NCBI GenBank assembly: GCA_024281995.1
Contig: JAMWZW010000016.1
Coordinates: 1 to 45,690, forward strand
DNA from: Nitrosomonas sp.
GTDB lineage: Bacteria > Pseudomonadota > Gammaproteobacteria > Burkholderiales > Nitrosomonadaceae
Length of the DNA: 45,690 nucleotides
Reading direction: 5' to 3'
How positions within the stretch are numbered: the first letter of the stretch is position 1; each line of letters begins with the position of its first letter. Below the pieces are notes generated by a model. It was not told the DNA's origin and made no database searches. It saw only the letters and a list, made by a program, of their open reading frames with translations. This document shows, piece after piece, positions 16,180 to 25,682 of the stretch. The position numbers were made by a program, and so were the translations under genes.

Positions 16180-16857
16180 ATGAGTATTAAGTCTGTTAAT
16201 TTGCCTGTTATTGAAGTTGAAACCGCAGATAATCCAAGTTATGTAATCATATGGTTACATGGCTTAGGTGCAGATGGAAATGATTTTGTATCGATAGTTG
16301 ATGAACTGGAACCATTTTGTAATAAACCAATTCGTTTTATTTTTCCGCATGCACCAGAACGGCCTATAAGCATCAATAATGGTTATGTAATGCGTGCCTG
16401 GTACGATATTTTGTATCCTGATATGGATAGTCACCAAGATCAAGCTGGTATTGGCAGCTCACAGCAGGCCATCGATAATTTAATTGCCCGGGAAATGCGG
16501 CGTGGTGTGGCTCCAAGGCATATTGTGCTCGCTGGATTTTCGCAAGGCGGTGCGATGGCCCTCCATGTTGGATTGCGCCAGAGTAATCAGTTAGCGGGGA
16601 TTGTCGCGCTTTCGTGTTATTTGCTTGGGACGGATTCTTTTGTATCCGAGGCGAGTGTAACAAATGCGAAGATATCCATATTCATGGCGCATGGAACATA
16701 TGATGCCGTCATACCTTTGCGGCTTGCGACCGAATCAAGAAATAAATTGCTGGCGGCTAATTACGCAGTCAGTTGGCATGAATATCCTATGGCGCATTCC
16801 TTGTGTTCACAAGAGGTTGTGGATATTGGGAATTGGTTGCGGAAGGTTATTGACTAA
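16180..16857 (+). CDS. Alpha/beta-hydrolase, carboxylesterase/phospholipase family
   Basis: The 225-residue cytoplasmic enzyme belongs to the small carboxylesterase (acyl-protein thioesterase-like) family that hydrolyses short-chain esters. The oxyanion-hole segment IIWLHGLGADGNDF is followed by the nucleophile Ser in GFSQGG, Asp in HGTYDAVIP and His in PMAHSLC, making a complete triad. ATG 16180 gives the family's normal N-terminus; the frame opens 15 codons earlier at 16135 with residues unlike the family. Neither has a strong ribosome-binding site. It lies behind the amo terminator, so it is probably transcribed on its own. Confidence 0.88.
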   Translation: MSIKSVNLPVIEVETADNPSYVIIWLHGLGADGNDFVSIVDELEPFCNKPIRFIFPHAPERPISINNGYVMRAWYDILYPDMDSHQDQAGIGSSQQAIDNLIAREMRRGVAPRHIVLAGFSQGGAMALHVGLRQSNQLAGIVALSCYLLGTDSFVSEASVTNAKISIFMAHGTYDAVIPLRLATESRNKLLAANYAVSWHEYPMAHSLCSQEVVDIGNWLRKVID

Positions 16858-16969
16858 ATGCACTGCGACTTACTTTGCTATTCAAATCGGACTGATCGAA
16901 GCTTTGGTTTCTCAGAATTTTATTTAATGCTCTAAAAATAAAATTTAAATATTGACTGGTTCAATTATT

Positions 16970-17737
16970 ATGAAATTAGCGACATGGAATGTTAATTCAT
17001 TAAAAATCCGATTGCCGCAGGTAATCGATTGGTTAAACTCAAATCAGCCTGATATGTTGTGCTTGCAAGAAACTAAATTACTTAATGACAATTTTCCTGA
17101 GCGTGAACTGGCTGCAATTGGTTATCAGTCTTTTTTTGCAGGACAGAGAACTTACAATGGCGTGGCAATATTGAGTAAACATCAGGGGAGTGAAGTGGTA
17201 ACCGGCATACCGGATTTTGCGGATGAGCAAAAACGAGTGATTGCTGCAACATATGGCGATTTGCGTGTTGTGTCTGTTTATGTCCCAAACGGAGAAGATA
17301 TCACGTCCGAAAAATATAACTATAAATTAAGATGGTTGCCGGCGTTGAAGAAATGGTTGCAGCAAGAATTAAAGCAGTATCCGAAATTGGCACTACTGGG
17401 TGATTTTAATATTGCACCCGATGACCGGGATGTCTACGATCCGAATGCTTGGAAAGATAAAGTGCTATGCAGTCAGCCTGAACGAAATGCTTTTTATGAA
17501 TTGATAGAGTTGGGGTTATCAGACAGCTTTCGCTTATTCGAGCAACCAGAGAAATCTTATACATGGTGGGATTATCGTATGATGGCATTCCGATTAAACC
17601 GAGGATTGCGCATTGATCATATATTACTAAGCAGCGAACTTGCTAGCAGCTGCATAATTTGCACAATTGATAAGACGATGCGCAAACGAGAACGACCTTC
17701 CGATCATGCACCGGTAATGGTTGAGTTGCGTATGTAA
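16970..17737 (+). CDS. xthA: Exodeoxyribonuclease III (AP endonuclease)
   Basis: This 255-residue cytoplasmic enzyme cuts DNA at abasic sites and removes 3' blocking groups in base excision repair. The exonuclease-endonuclease-phosphatase fold shows MKLATWNVNSLKIRLPQ at the start, the metal-binding Glu in LCLQETKL, GVAILSK, YVPNGEDI, LLGDFNIAPDDRDVYDP, DYRM-AFRLNRGLRIDHIL and the final SDHAPV. ATG 16970 is the family start; six extra upstream codons (from 16952) are dropped. No clear ribosome-binding site is visible. It converges with the DUF4124 gene, six bases between stops. Confidence 0.93.
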   Translation: MKLATWNVNSLKIRLPQVIDWLNSNQPDMLCLQETKLLNDNFPERELAAIGYQSFFAGQRTYNGVAILSKHQGSEVVTGIPDFADEQKRVIAATYGDLRVVSVYVPNGEDITSEKYNYKLRWLPALKKWLQQELKQYPKLALLGDFNIAPDDRDVYDPNAWKDKVLCSQPERNAFYELIELGLSDSFRLFEQPEKSYTWWDYRMMAFRLNRGLRIDHILLSSELASSCIICTIDKTMRKRERPSDHAPVMVELRM

Positions 17738-17743
17738 GCAGTA

Positions 17744-18205
17744 TTATGGTTGCTTAGTTTTAACGGGCAGATTCTGGAGCTCATTTCTTAGAACATTGAG
17801 ATTTCTTTCACGTACATTGATTTCGTCTCTTAAACGTTCTACCCGATTCAGGTATCTCTGATAATTACGTTCACTACCCAAGCGATCTGGAACGCCATCT
17901 TTATATTCGTCTCTTACCTCATTTAGGCGTTTTTCTTCTTCAGATATTTTTCCTTGTAGTTGCTCACGTTGTTCTTCAAGTTTCATCGAATCTCTACGTT
18001 TTGCTATTCTTTCTTCAATTTCTCCCGTATTTACCGAAGGTGAGGGGACAACAACAATAGGTGGCAAGTCGATCTTTTTTGCGTTGTTGGAAGGAATATT
18101 TGAATAAGTTACATTGCCTTTCTCATCAACGTGCTTATAAACACCAGCTTGGCTTAGGCAAGAGAGAAAAAACAAAGAAATAACCAAAACAAAGTTCTTT
18201 TTCAT
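17744..18205 (-). CDS. DUF4124 exported protein with coiled coil (copy 1)
   Basis: The 153-residue protein has a signal peptide (cut after LSQA near residue 20) and a short DUF4124 domain, GVYKHVDEKGNVTYSNIP, at about residues 21-60. A long charged coiled coil follows (EERIAKRRDSMKLEEQREQL... EEKRLNEVRDEYKDG, RVERLRDEINVRERNLNVLRNEL). DUF4124 proteins are common in the betaproteobacterial envelope, often next to glnA, and have no known function. It is a paralogue of the gene at 18245 and probably in one transcript with it. Confidence 0.8.
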   Translation of the reverse strand: MKKNFVLVISLFFLSCLSQAGVYKHVDEKGNVTYSNIPSNNAKKIDLPPIVVVPSPSVNTGEIEERIAKRRDSMKLEEQREQLQGKISEEEKRLNEVRDEYKDGVPDRLGSERNYQRYLNRVERLRDEINVRERNLNVLRNELQNLPVKTKQP

Positions 18206-18244
18206 GGTTCAATGTAATAAGCGATTACGCGATTCACAAAATAG

Positions 18245-18688
18245 TTAGCGTCTAGCAAGCTCTTTTTTTAATGCAGTGATATTTCTTTGGTGTAAAAATA
18301 ATTTATTTTTAAGTTGCACAGTTTTTTCTTGATAATTGTTTCCAGATTCAGGGTTACTATTAATGTGTGAGAGGAAGTTCTGTGTATCAGTAAAAAGTTT
18401 TTCTTCAGTCAGTAACTCTTTCTCCAGAATCTGACGACGCATGACATCGCGTTCTTTTTGTGTCGTATCTTTGACACGAGCAGAACTTGATCGGACTCCT
18501 GATTGTTCGCTGCTTCTTGAGAAAGATGCAACAGAAATCTTTTGTGCATTACCGATGCGCCGATTAGTGAAAGTAATATTGCCATCTTTATCGACATATT
18601 TGTATATATCTGTTCCAGCAATTGCATCCGATAAAGAAGAAGTGAATAGTATTGCAATTAATAGAATAAATAGCGCTTGGATTCTCAT
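18245..18688 (-). CDS. DUF4124 exported protein with coiled coil (copy 2)
   Basis: This 147-residue paralogue of the preceding entry has a signal peptide to about residue 25 (SDAIAG), a DUF4124 domain (TDIYKYVDKDGNITFTNRRIGNAQKI) and a charged helical tail (KERDVMRRQILEKELLTEEKLF). It lies 39 bases upstream of copy 1 and downstream of glnA on the same strand, and may be read through from glnA. The two copies share domain order but differ strongly in sequence, so this is an old tandem duplication. Function is unknown. Confidence 0.8.
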   Translation of the reverse strand: MRIQALFILLIAILFTSSLSDAIAGTDIYKYVDKDGNITFTNRRIGNAQKISVASFSRSSEQSGVRSSSARVKDTTQKERDVMRRQILEKELLTEEKLFTDTQNFLSHINSNPESGNNYQEKTVQLKNKLFLHQRNITALKKELARR

Positions 18689-18821
18689 AGTCTTATGACC
18701 AAAAAACTAATGATAACTACAACTATTTGATCAGTCTACAGATTATTTTTTCTAGTATAAGGTAAAAAAGAACCCACAATCCCATTCTATTAACCGGATT
18801 GCAACGGTCCTGTGCTTTCAA

Positions 18822-20231
18822 CTACAAACTGTAATACATATCAAATTCAACTGGGTGTGTAGTTGTACGTAATAATATAACTTCGTCCATTTTTAGCTGA
18901 ATATAAGCATCAATCATATCATTAGAAAACACACCGCCACGGATTAAGAAGTCGCGATCCTTATCTAAGTATTCGAGCGCTTCATCTAGAGAAGCGCATG
19001 CGTTCGGTACTTTAGCAGCTTCTTCAGGTGGCAAGTCATAGAGATTTTTATCCATTGGATCACCCGGGTGGATTTTGTTTTGAATGCCATCCAATCCCGC
19101 CATCATCAGGGCAGTAAATGCCAAGTATGGATTGGCTGTCGGATCAGGGAAGCGGACCTCTATGCGCCGCCCTTTCGGGCTGCTTGTATGCGGAATGCGG
19201 ATTGCTGCCGAGCGGTTACTTGCCGAATAGGCAAGGTTAACTGGTGCTTCAAACCCCGCAACTAAACGTTTATAAGAATTAGTACTGGGATTGGTGATTG
19301 CATTGAGCGCTTTGGCATGTTTGAGAATGCCACCGATATAATAAAGCGCCATTTCGGAGAGGCCTGCGTAGCCATTGCCAGAGAAAAGATTTTTACCGTC
19401 TTTCCAGATGGATTGATGGACATGCATGCCTGAACCGTTATCGCCGACGATAGGTTTAGGCATAAATGTTGCCGTTTTACCGTATGAATGGGCTACGTTA
19501 TGCACGACATATTTCAATATTTGGTTCCAATCCGCGCGTTTGACCAGACTATTAAAACGAGTACCGATTTCGCATTGGCCGGCGGTTGCTACTTCATGAT
19601 GATGTACTTCGACACCGACACCCATTTCTTCCAATGTAAGGCACATGGCAGAACGAATATCTTGCAGTGAGTCAACTGGCGGTACTGGAAAGTAACCGCC
19701 TTTAATAGCGGGACGATGGCCAATATTGCCGCTTTCGTATTTGATCGCCGAACTCCAGGCTGCTTCCTCCGATTCAATTTTAACGGAGCAACCGGACATA
19801 TCGGTATGCCATGAAACCGCATCAAAAATAAAAAATTCTGGCTCTGGGCCAAAATAAGCAACATCGCCGATGCCGGTTGATTTTAAGTAGATTTCTGCAC
19901 GCCTGGCTAAAGAGCGCGGGTCGCGGCTATAACCTTTGCCATCGGCTGGTTCTGCTACATCGCAGGTCATCAGTAGTGTGGGTTCATCCATAAATGGATC
20001 CATATTGGCCGTGTCAGGATCAGGTATCAACAACATATCGGATGCTTGAATACTTTTCCAGCCGCCAATAGACGAACCATCAAAAGGGTGGCCATCTTCA
20101 AATTTATCTGCGTCAAAAGCATGCGCAGGTATGGTCACATGATGTTCTTTTCCGTTCGTATCGGTAAAACGTAAGTCAACAAATTTGACTTCATTGTCTT
20201 GAATCAATTTCAAAACATCAGCTACCACCAT
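18822..20231 (-). CDS. glnA: Glutamine synthetase, type I
   Basis: GlnA makes glutamine from glutamate, ammonia and ATP, and is the main entry of ammonia into biomass, so it competes with ammonia oxidation for substrate. The 469 residues match the 12-mer GSI-beta class: [21 protein letters not shown] near the N-terminus, [29 protein letters not shown], the [10 protein letters not shown] segment, the NRSAAIRIP loop, and NLYDLPPEE with Tyr398, the adenylylation site of the GlnE-controlled class. A ggagaaag ribosome-binding site precedes the ATG. No ntrBC genes follow. Adenylylation control is inferred from the Tyr motif. Confidence 0.98.
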   Translation of the reverse strand: MVVADVLKLIQDNEVKFVDLRFTDTNGKEHHVTIPAHAFDADKFEDGHPFDGSSIGGWKSIQASDMLLIPDPDTANMDPFMDEPTLLMTCDVAEPADGKGYSRDPRSLARRAEIYLKSTGIGDVAYFGPEPEFFIFDAVSWHTDMSGCSVKIESEEAAWSSAIKYESGNIGHRPAIKGGYFPVPPVDSLQDIRSAMCLTLEEMGVGVEVHHHEVATAGQCEIGTRFNSLVKRADWNQILKYVVHNVAHSYGKTATFMPKPIVGDNGSGMHVHQSIWKDGKNLFSGNGYAGLSEMALYYIGGILKHAKALNAITNPSTNSYKRLVAGFEAPVNLAYSASNRSAAIRIPHTSSPKGRRIEVRFPDPTANPYLAFTALMMAGLDGIQNKIHPGDPMDKNLYDLPPEEAAKVPNACASLDEALEYLDKDRDFLIRGGVFSNDMIDAYIQLKMDEVILLRTTTHPVEFDMYYSL

Positions 20232-20283
20232 TTTTCTTTCTCCAGACTAACGTCGTTAGTTTTATGAACAAGTTAAAACCATA

Positions 20284-20289
20284 ATTATA
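20284..20289 (-). promoter_or_regulatory. Candidate -10 box of glnA
   Basis: On the minus strand these bases read TATAAT, 53 bases before the glnA ATG. No good -35 lies at the right spacing and no sigma54 (GG-N10-GC) element was found, so an activator or another promoter may be involved. Confidence 0.35.
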
Positions 20290-20519
20290 GCAGGTACAAC
20301 ACAATGAATAATCGTGCAATCTTACCAAACAAAAAGAAAGATATGCATAAGCAATTGGTAAATCAGCATTTTATCTTATTGGCTCAAGATGATTATTGTG
20401 ATTTAAAGGAATTATAAGAGCGTATATTTTATTTGTATCGTTGCAAATAACCCAACGACCGAATCTATAGTTTTGCGGGTCTCAATAAAATCGTTAGAAT
20501 GCAAATTTGGAGAGGAGAA

Positions 20520-20555
20520 ATGCCAATAAACCATAATTGTGCTTTGCATGTCTAG
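20520..20555 (+). CDS. Short leader peptide overlapping the recQ start
   Basis: ATG 20520 is preceded at a good distance by ggagaggag (20509-20517), the only strong ribosome-binding site here. It opens an 11-residue frame, [11 protein letters not shown], that stops at TAG 20553-20555. The recQ ATG at 20548 lies inside it in another frame. Ribosomes ending this peptide would be placed at the recQ start, so the leader probably drives recQ translation by coupling. Confidence 0.45.
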   Translation: MPINHNCALHV

Positions 20556-22347
20556 CGCCCTTAATATTCTTAAAGAAGTCTTCGGGTATCCTGATTTTCG
20601 CGGTCAGCAAGCGGAAGTAATTGCGCATCTGGCTAATGGTGGCGATTGTTTGGTGTTGATGCCGACAGGCGGCGGCAAATCCCTGTGTTATCAAATTCCC
20701 GCTTTATTGCGTAATGGCGTTGCCGTTATTGTTTCGCCATTGATTGCATTAATGCAAAACCAAGTAGCGGCATTACATGAAATAGGCGTGCGTGCGGCTG
20801 TACTCAATTCATCGCTATCCCCGGAAGATATCGTGGCAGTGGAACAAAAACTTCTGACTGGTGAATACGATTTGTTGTATGTTGCACCGGAACGTTTACT
20901 CACTCCGCGGTTTTTGAATCTGATAGAACGCATTACGATTGCATTATTTGCAATCGATGAAGCACACTGCGTTTCACAATGGGGGCACGATTTTCGTCCA
21001 GAATACATTCAGTTATCGGTATTGCATGAACGTTTTCCTAAAGTTCCGCGTATTGCCCTGACAGCAACAGCTGATTTGGATACGCGCAGAGAAATCATTG
21101 AACGCTTAGGGCTTGGCGCTGCTAAGATATTCGTTTCTAGTTTTGATCGTCCGAACATTCACTATCAAATAATTGATAAAACCAATGGCCGGATGCAATT
21201 ACTGGATTTCATACAAGCACAGCATCAGGATGATGCGGGAATTGTTTATTGTTTTTCCCGTAAGAAGGTCGATGAAATAACATCTTGGCTTGTAAGCCAA
21301 GGATTACGCGCAGTAGCCTATCATGCAGGTATGAGTTCGCAAGAAAGAAATCAGAATCAGGAAAAGTTTTTGCGTGAGGAAGGCATCATCATGGTTGCTA
21401 CGGTTGCATTCGGCATGGGTATTGATAAACCTGATATACGATTTGTTGCACATTTGGACTTGCCAAGAAGCATTGAAGGCTATTACCAAGAAACTGGCCG
21501 TGCGGGTCGTGATGGCCGGGTAGCGAATGCTTGGATGGCATATGGTCTCGGGGATGTCATCCAGCGGCGGCGAATGATAGAAGAATCTGGAGCAAAGTTG
21601 AAATTTAAGCAGGTTGCTGCCAGAAAACTCGAAGCTATGCTATCGTTATGTGAAACAACAACTTGCCGTCGTTTGCATATGCTCAATTATTTTGGTGAAG
21701 TGGTTGATACTGTGCCGTGTGGAAACTGTGATGTGTGCATAAATCCGCCACAAGTCTGGGATGCTAGTGTGGAAGTGCAAAAAGCATTATCCTGTGTTTA
21801 TCGTACCGGACAAAATTTTGGTGCAGGATATTTAATTGATGTGTTACGAGGCAATCGAACAGAGCGCGTGAAAGAATGGTGCCATGACAGAATCAGCACT
21901 TTCGGTATAGGGAAAAACCTTTCTGAAACTACCTGGCGCGCGATATTTCGTCAAATTACAGTTCTTGGCCTACTAGCGGTGGATAGTGAGAGTCACGGTA
22001 TCTTGCACTTAACCGAACTGAGTCGTGCAGTTCTTAAAGGACAGCAAAGTGTACATTTGCGACTGCAAGTCAACTCGATAAGATCATCAGAGAAACAGCA
22101 AAATAGTGATATAACAACATTGGATCCGACCGAACAATACCTGTGGGAGCAATTGCGCGCATGGCGTGCTAAAACCGCCAAGGAGCATGGTGTCCCTGCG
22201 TATGTGATTTTTCATGATACGACTTTGCAAGAGCTGGCGCGATTGTCCCCTAAGACAGAAGATGAATTACGGCGAATAACAGGAATTGGTGTACGTAAGC
22301 TGGACAAGTACAGTAGCCACCTGATGGCGATACTTCGTGGCGACTAA
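20548..22347 (+). CDS. recQ: ATP-dependent DNA helicase RecQ
   Basis: RecQ is a 3'-5' DNA helicase acting in recombination and stalled-fork repair. The 599-residue protein has Walker A PTGGGKS at 39-45, [61 protein letters not shown] and [10 protein letters not shown]. The zinc-binding cysteines of the RQC domain follow in CETTTCRRL and CGNCDVC, then the winged helix, and a C-terminal HRDC domain (about 515-597, [15 protein letters not shown]... [12 protein letters not shown]). ATG 20548 is preferred; a GTG at 20539 is possible. It has no ribosome-binding site of its own and overlaps the leader peptide. It diverges from glnA. Confidence 0.95.
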   Translation: MSSALNILKEVFGYPDFRGQQAEVIAHLANGGDCLVLMPTGGGKSLCYQIPALLRNGVAVIVSPLIALMQNQVAALHEIGVRAAVLNSSLSPEDIVAVEQKLLTGEYDLLYVAPERLLTPRFLNLIERITIALFAIDEAHCVSQWGHDFRPEYIQLSVLHERFPKVPRIALTATADLDTRREIIERLGLGAAKIFVSSFDRPNIHYQIIDKTNGRMQLLDFIQAQHQDDAGIVYCFSRKKVDEITSWLVSQGLRAVAYHAGMSSQERNQNQEKFLREEGIIMVATVAFGMGIDKPDIRFVAHLDLPRSIEGYYQETGRAGRDGRVANAWMAYGLGDVIQRRRMIEESGAKLKFKQVAARKLEAMLSLCETTTCRRLHMLNYFGEVVDTVPCGNCDVCINPPQVWDASVEVQKALSCVYRTGQNFGAGYLIDVLRGNRTERVKEWCHDRISTFGIGKNLSETTWRAIFRQITVLGLLAVDSESHGILHLTELSRAVLKGQQSVHLRLQVNSIRSSEKQQNSDITTLDPTEQYLWEQLRAWRAKTAKEHGVPAYVIFHDTTLQELARLSPKTEDELRRITGIGVRKLDKYSSHLMAILRGD

Positions 22348-22478
22348 ATTGGGTTTTGTTATATTAAATCATAAAATGTTTTCCTAGATCCTAGATAGAT
22401 GTTTGGAAGTTTAAGAGGTTTGTTATATACTCAAATTTCAGACGGAAGATTTGGTAAATTTAATAAGGAATTAAAGTG

Positions 22479-22661
22479 ATGAAATTATCAATTTTTACAA
22501 TAACTTTATTAGCTTTCTTAACTGCCTGTTCAAATGCGGATATGGGTGATCCAAATGCAAGCACAGATGATTGCCAATTTGGTGTAGACGGTAATGGTAA
22601 TTGCCTCAAAGAAGGTCAAGATCCACGTCCATATGGCGGTACGAGCAAGCCAGGGCACTAA
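22479..22661 (+). CDS. Small lipoprotein, function unknown
   Basis: The 60-residue product begins with a lipoprotein signal, hydrophobic residues ending in LTAC with the lipidated Cys near residue 17. The mature part is short and polar (SNADMGDPNASTDDCQFG... EGQDPRPYGGTSKPGH) with two further cysteines that may pair. ATG 22479 has aaggaa at 22465-22470; a GTG just upstream at 22476 is less likely. A terminator follows at 22704, so it is a single-gene unit. Confidence 0.8.
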   Translation: MKLSIFTITLLAFLTACSNADMGDPNASTDDCQFGVDGNGNCLKEGQDPRPYGGTSKPGH

Positions 22662-22703
22662 TCGCTTCTTTGATTGTTAATCCCTTCATGGATGAATGAA
22701 AAC

Positions 22704-22731
22704 AAAAAACCGCCTAAACAGGCGGTTTTTT
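22704..22731. terminator. Bidirectional terminator
   Basis: A 12-bp stem (22704-22715 with 22720-22731), with an aaac loop, has A on its left and T on its right side. It can serve the lipoprotein gene and the convergent PEP-CTERM gene. Confidence 0.9.
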
Positions 22732-22789
22732 GTTGATAATGCATTGATTCTTTATATATTAACTCGATAGATATTCATACAATTTCGTA

Positions 22790-23353
22790 TTAACTGATAA
22801 TTTTTCTGCGACGTACGGTATATCCGATTAAACCAAATCCAACAATCAGCATTGCATGAATCTCAGGTTCTGGAATAGGATTGATAAAATTATCAGTGTT
22901 AACAGTAAAAATCAGATCTCCTCTACCAAAATTAAGGCCCTGCCAATTTACATATAAGTTGTTCTCATCAAAATTCAAAATTGGCGTTCCTAATACCCCG
23001 GTGTTCGCAACTAGATTAAAAGAAGTGAATGAATCTATTGTCGAGAGTATATCGCTAACGACAAATCCATTAAATGTTGCTGAAGAGAAGCTGGAATCAT
23101 TCGTGAACGAAACAACAAAACCATCGCCACTAAAATCAATGGCGCCATAACCATCGACCACATTTGATATTTCTATGCCGGAATTCACTAAGTAATTGCC
23201 ATTTTCAGCAGAAGCATAGGGAATAGTTAGGTTTGGAAAATAATATTGATAGTTAATAGTTTGCCCCTCAAATGGCCCAGCAACAGCAGTTCCGACTCCT
23301 GAGCAAAGCCAGATAGTGGCAGAAATCATTATTGATCGTAAAAGCTTACTCAT
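22790..23353 (-). CDS. PEP-CTERM-anchored secreted protein
   Basis: The 187-residue protein has a signal peptide (cut after AVAG near residue 26) and a beta-rich, Asn/Ser/Phe-rich body. It ends in the PEP-CTERM sorting signal: PIPEPE, a hydrophobic helix (AMLIVGFGLIGYTV) and a basic tail RRRK. Such proteins are processed by exosortase (EpsH/XrtA) and are linked to extracellular polysaccharide and floc formation. No exosortase gene is in the window. A gagga ribosome-binding site lies before the ATG. The body domain is not recognised. Confidence 0.88.
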   Translation of the reverse strand: MSKLLRSIMISATIWLCSGVGTAVAGPFEGQTINYQYYFPNLTIPYASAENGNYLVNSGIEISNVVDGYGAIDFSGDGFVVSFTNDSSFSSATFNGFVVSDILSTIDSFTSFNLVANTGVLGTPILNFDENNLYVNWQGLNFGRGDLIFTVNTDNFINPIPEPEIHAMLIVGFGLIGYTVRRRKIIS

Positions 23354-23828
23354 TACTAATTCCTCATAATTTTATAAATTGGCAGCTCAAATCATCAAAA
23401 TTTATGCGGCATATCATGCATGAAGGCTTTTTTTCTTAATAGAGAAAATTGTCATAAAATTACTAATATAAATAAACTAGTTAAAAACTGATGCGGATAG
23501 TTGCAATGTCATGGAATAAATAGTACGAATGTCCTACGTTTCACCAATTTATCGGGCCTGATTAGGTCGAAAAAATCTCGTTATGCTATGAAACTAGGTT
23601 GAATAGATATCTGAGGCACATCTGAAAAAATAGAAAATTAGAATTCACTACTATCTAATTCTGCTGACCGTTCCTGAGGCCATGCTTGCGCCGCTCGATC
23701 CAGTATTGTTCTGGAATATAACCGCCGGTTCAGCACCAAAACCTAAAATACAAACCTAATGCCAGTAAGCATGGAACATGTAATATCTACCTCACTGGTA
23801 TTTTTTAGCCTTAGGATATACTTACATC
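23354..23828 (+). other. Gene-free stretch with a possible coding relic
   Basis: This 475-bp gap holds the promoter regions of the two flanking genes. A GC-richer patch at about 23660-23745 stands out from its AT-rich surroundings. On the minus strand it can be read as an open frame with coding-like content (GGYIPEQYWIERRKHGLRN). It has no start and is not recognised, so it may be the end of a decayed gene. Confidence 0.3.
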
Positions 23829-25415
23829 ATGAACTTATTCATAAATAGCATTCTCATCGCAACATTAATGATTGCAAGCGCATTGTGGGCGGGTGAAGGC
23901 CATCATGCCGGCACCTTCAGCGAAGAAAAACTGGGGAAGGTACATTTTCCAGTGTCCTGTAACCCTGCTGCGCAAGCGCAATTTAATCAGGCGGTGGCGA
24001 TGTTGCATTCGTTTTGGTACGACGAAGCCGTGAAAACATTCGCTCAGGTAACCGTTAGCGATCCTTCTTGTGCCATGGGGTACTGGGGCATTGCCATGAG
24101 CCATTATCACCAGTTATGGGCGACGCCGCCAACCGCGGCGGAACTGCAAGCAGGGCGGGAAACGCTGCAGAAAGCCGCGCAACTGAACATCAAAACAGAG
24201 CGCGAGAAAGCTTATCTGGCAGCCACCGGAGCGTTGTATCAGATCGATACACAAGCGGATTACACGGCGCGCAAACTGGCTTATCAAAGCGCGATGCAAC
24301 GAGTCTGGCAGGAAAACCCCGATGACCGCGAAGCGGCGGTATTTTATGCTTTGGCGCTGATTTCCACGGCATCGCCGCAGGACAAAACCTATGCCAATCA
24401 GAAGAAGGCGCTGGAATTGTTGCAACACGTATTGGAGAAAGAACCCAATCACCCGGGTGTTGCCCACTACATCATTCACAGCAGCGATTACCCGGAATTG
24501 GCCAATCTCGGCCTGGATGCCGCCCGGAGGTATACGCAGATTGCGCCGGCAGTGCCGCACGCATTGCATATGCCGTCGCACATTTTTATCCGCTTGGGGC
24601 ATTGGCACGATGCAGCGCAATCCAATGTGGCGGCATATCGCGCGGCAAAAAATTATGCGTGCGAAAATGCCTTGACCGCTACCTGGGATCAGCAATTCCA
24701 TGCGATGGATTATCTGATTTACGCTTATCTGCAAACCGGCCAGACTGGCAAGGCTAAGGACATCTTGCAAGAATTGCGAGCCATCAAAAAAGCGCAACCG
24801 GAAAATACCACCGCCGCCTATGCATTGGCCGCCATTCCAGCGCGTTACGCCGTGGAGCGCGGTGAGTGGCTGGAAGCATCCGAACTTCAAGTATCTCTCG
24901 CTGACTTTCCGTGGAGCCAGTTTGGCTGGTGCGAAGCCATTACGCACTTTGCCCGCGGTTTGGGCGCGGCGAGAAGCGGAAAAGCGGCGGCGGCTCGCAG
25001 CAGCCTGCAACGCTTGGAACAATTGCGCGATAACGATAAAGCAGCAAATAAAAACTATACCGCCGATCAAATCGAAATTCAGCGCTTAGCAGTTGCCGCA
25101 TGGATTGCCCATGCGGAAGGCAATGCGCAACAAGCGCAAACATTGATGCGCGCCGCAGCCGACCGGGAAGACGCTACCGAGAAGGATAATGTCACGCCGG
25201 GTGCAATCATTCCTGCCAGAGAGTTGCTGGGCGAATTGCTGCTGGCGTTGCAACAACCCGATGCAGCGTTACACGCGTTCGAACAATCATTGGCGCGCAC
25301 GCCGAACCGCCGCAATGCGTTATCCCATGCCGCCGAGGCGGCAAAACAGGCAGGTGATAAGGAGAAAGCGCGCAATTATGAGGAGCAAGTGCAGAAATTA
25401 ACTGCACCCAGCTAA
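23829..25415 (+). CDS. Exported TPR-repeat protein
   Basis: The 528-residue product has a signal peptide (ends at ALWAG near residue 22), then tetratricopeptide repeats over most of its length: CNPAAQAQFNQAVAMLHSFWYDEAVKTFAQV, CAMGYWGIAMSHYHQLW, ALELLQHVLEKEPNHPGVAHY, HMPSHIFIRLGHWHDAAQSN, FHAMDYLIYAYLQTGQTGKA, and a last pair near 460-520. Such proteins are periplasmic scaffolds; the HYIIHSSDYPELA and HALHMPSHIF segments recur in a widespread uncharacterised family that often carries several His. The gene is clearly more GC-rich than its neighbours, a hint of transfer. No partner gene is adjacent. Confidence 0.85.
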   Translation: MNLFINSILIATLMIASALWAGEGHHAGTFSEEKLGKVHFPVSCNPAAQAQFNQAVAMLHSFWYDEAVKTFAQVTVSDPSCAMGYWGIAMSHYHQLWATPPTAAELQAGRETLQKAAQLNIKTEREKAYLAATGALYQIDTQADYTARKLAYQSAMQRVWQENPDDREAAVFYALALISTASPQDKTYANQKKALELLQHVLEKEPNHPGVAHYIIHSSDYPELANLGLDAARRYTQIAPAVPHALHMPSHIFIRLGHWHDAAQSNVAAYRAAKNYACENALTATWDQQFHAMDYLIYAYLQTGQTGKAKDILQELRAIKKAQPENTTAAYALAAIPARYAVERGEWLEASELQVSLADFPWSQFGWCEAITHFARGLGAARSGKAAAARSSLQRLEQLRDNDKAANKNYTADQIEIQRLAVAAWIAHAEGNAQQAQTLMRAAADREDATEKDNVTPGAIIPARELLGELLLALQQPDAALHAFEQSLARTPNRRNALSHAAEAAKQAGDKEKARNYEEQVQKLTAPS

Positions 25416-25682
25416 AAATTCTCGATCGCTCTATTTTTGAAATAACGGATATTCAATGCAGCAATAGGATAAATGACTAAGTTTTTGTGGCTGAGAAATC
25501 TATTATTTTATTGAAATTTCAATGACATAATTATGCTCGCGCTGTGGCTTTTCGTTGGGACATTTGACTAATAGACAACGGTATATCAGGCGTTTAAGAT
25601 GGATTTGTTATTTTGGCCAAAATAGCACAGGAAATACTTCTACTAATAAAAGTTATGAAAATTTTTATAAGGAGTGCAAATC

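Noticed and set aside
16664-16927. 87-residue frame overlapping the carboxylesterase end
   Set aside because: It is in another frame of a well-supported gene and reads on into non-coding sequence.
20232-20330. Sigma54 promoter for glnA
   Set aside because: A tggtaagattgc segment looked similar, but the GG to GC distance is seven bases and ten are needed.
24114-25070. 318-residue minus-strand frame inside the TPR gene
   Set aside because: It is an antisense open frame caused by the high GC content; the plus-strand protein has clear TPR repeats and a signal peptide.
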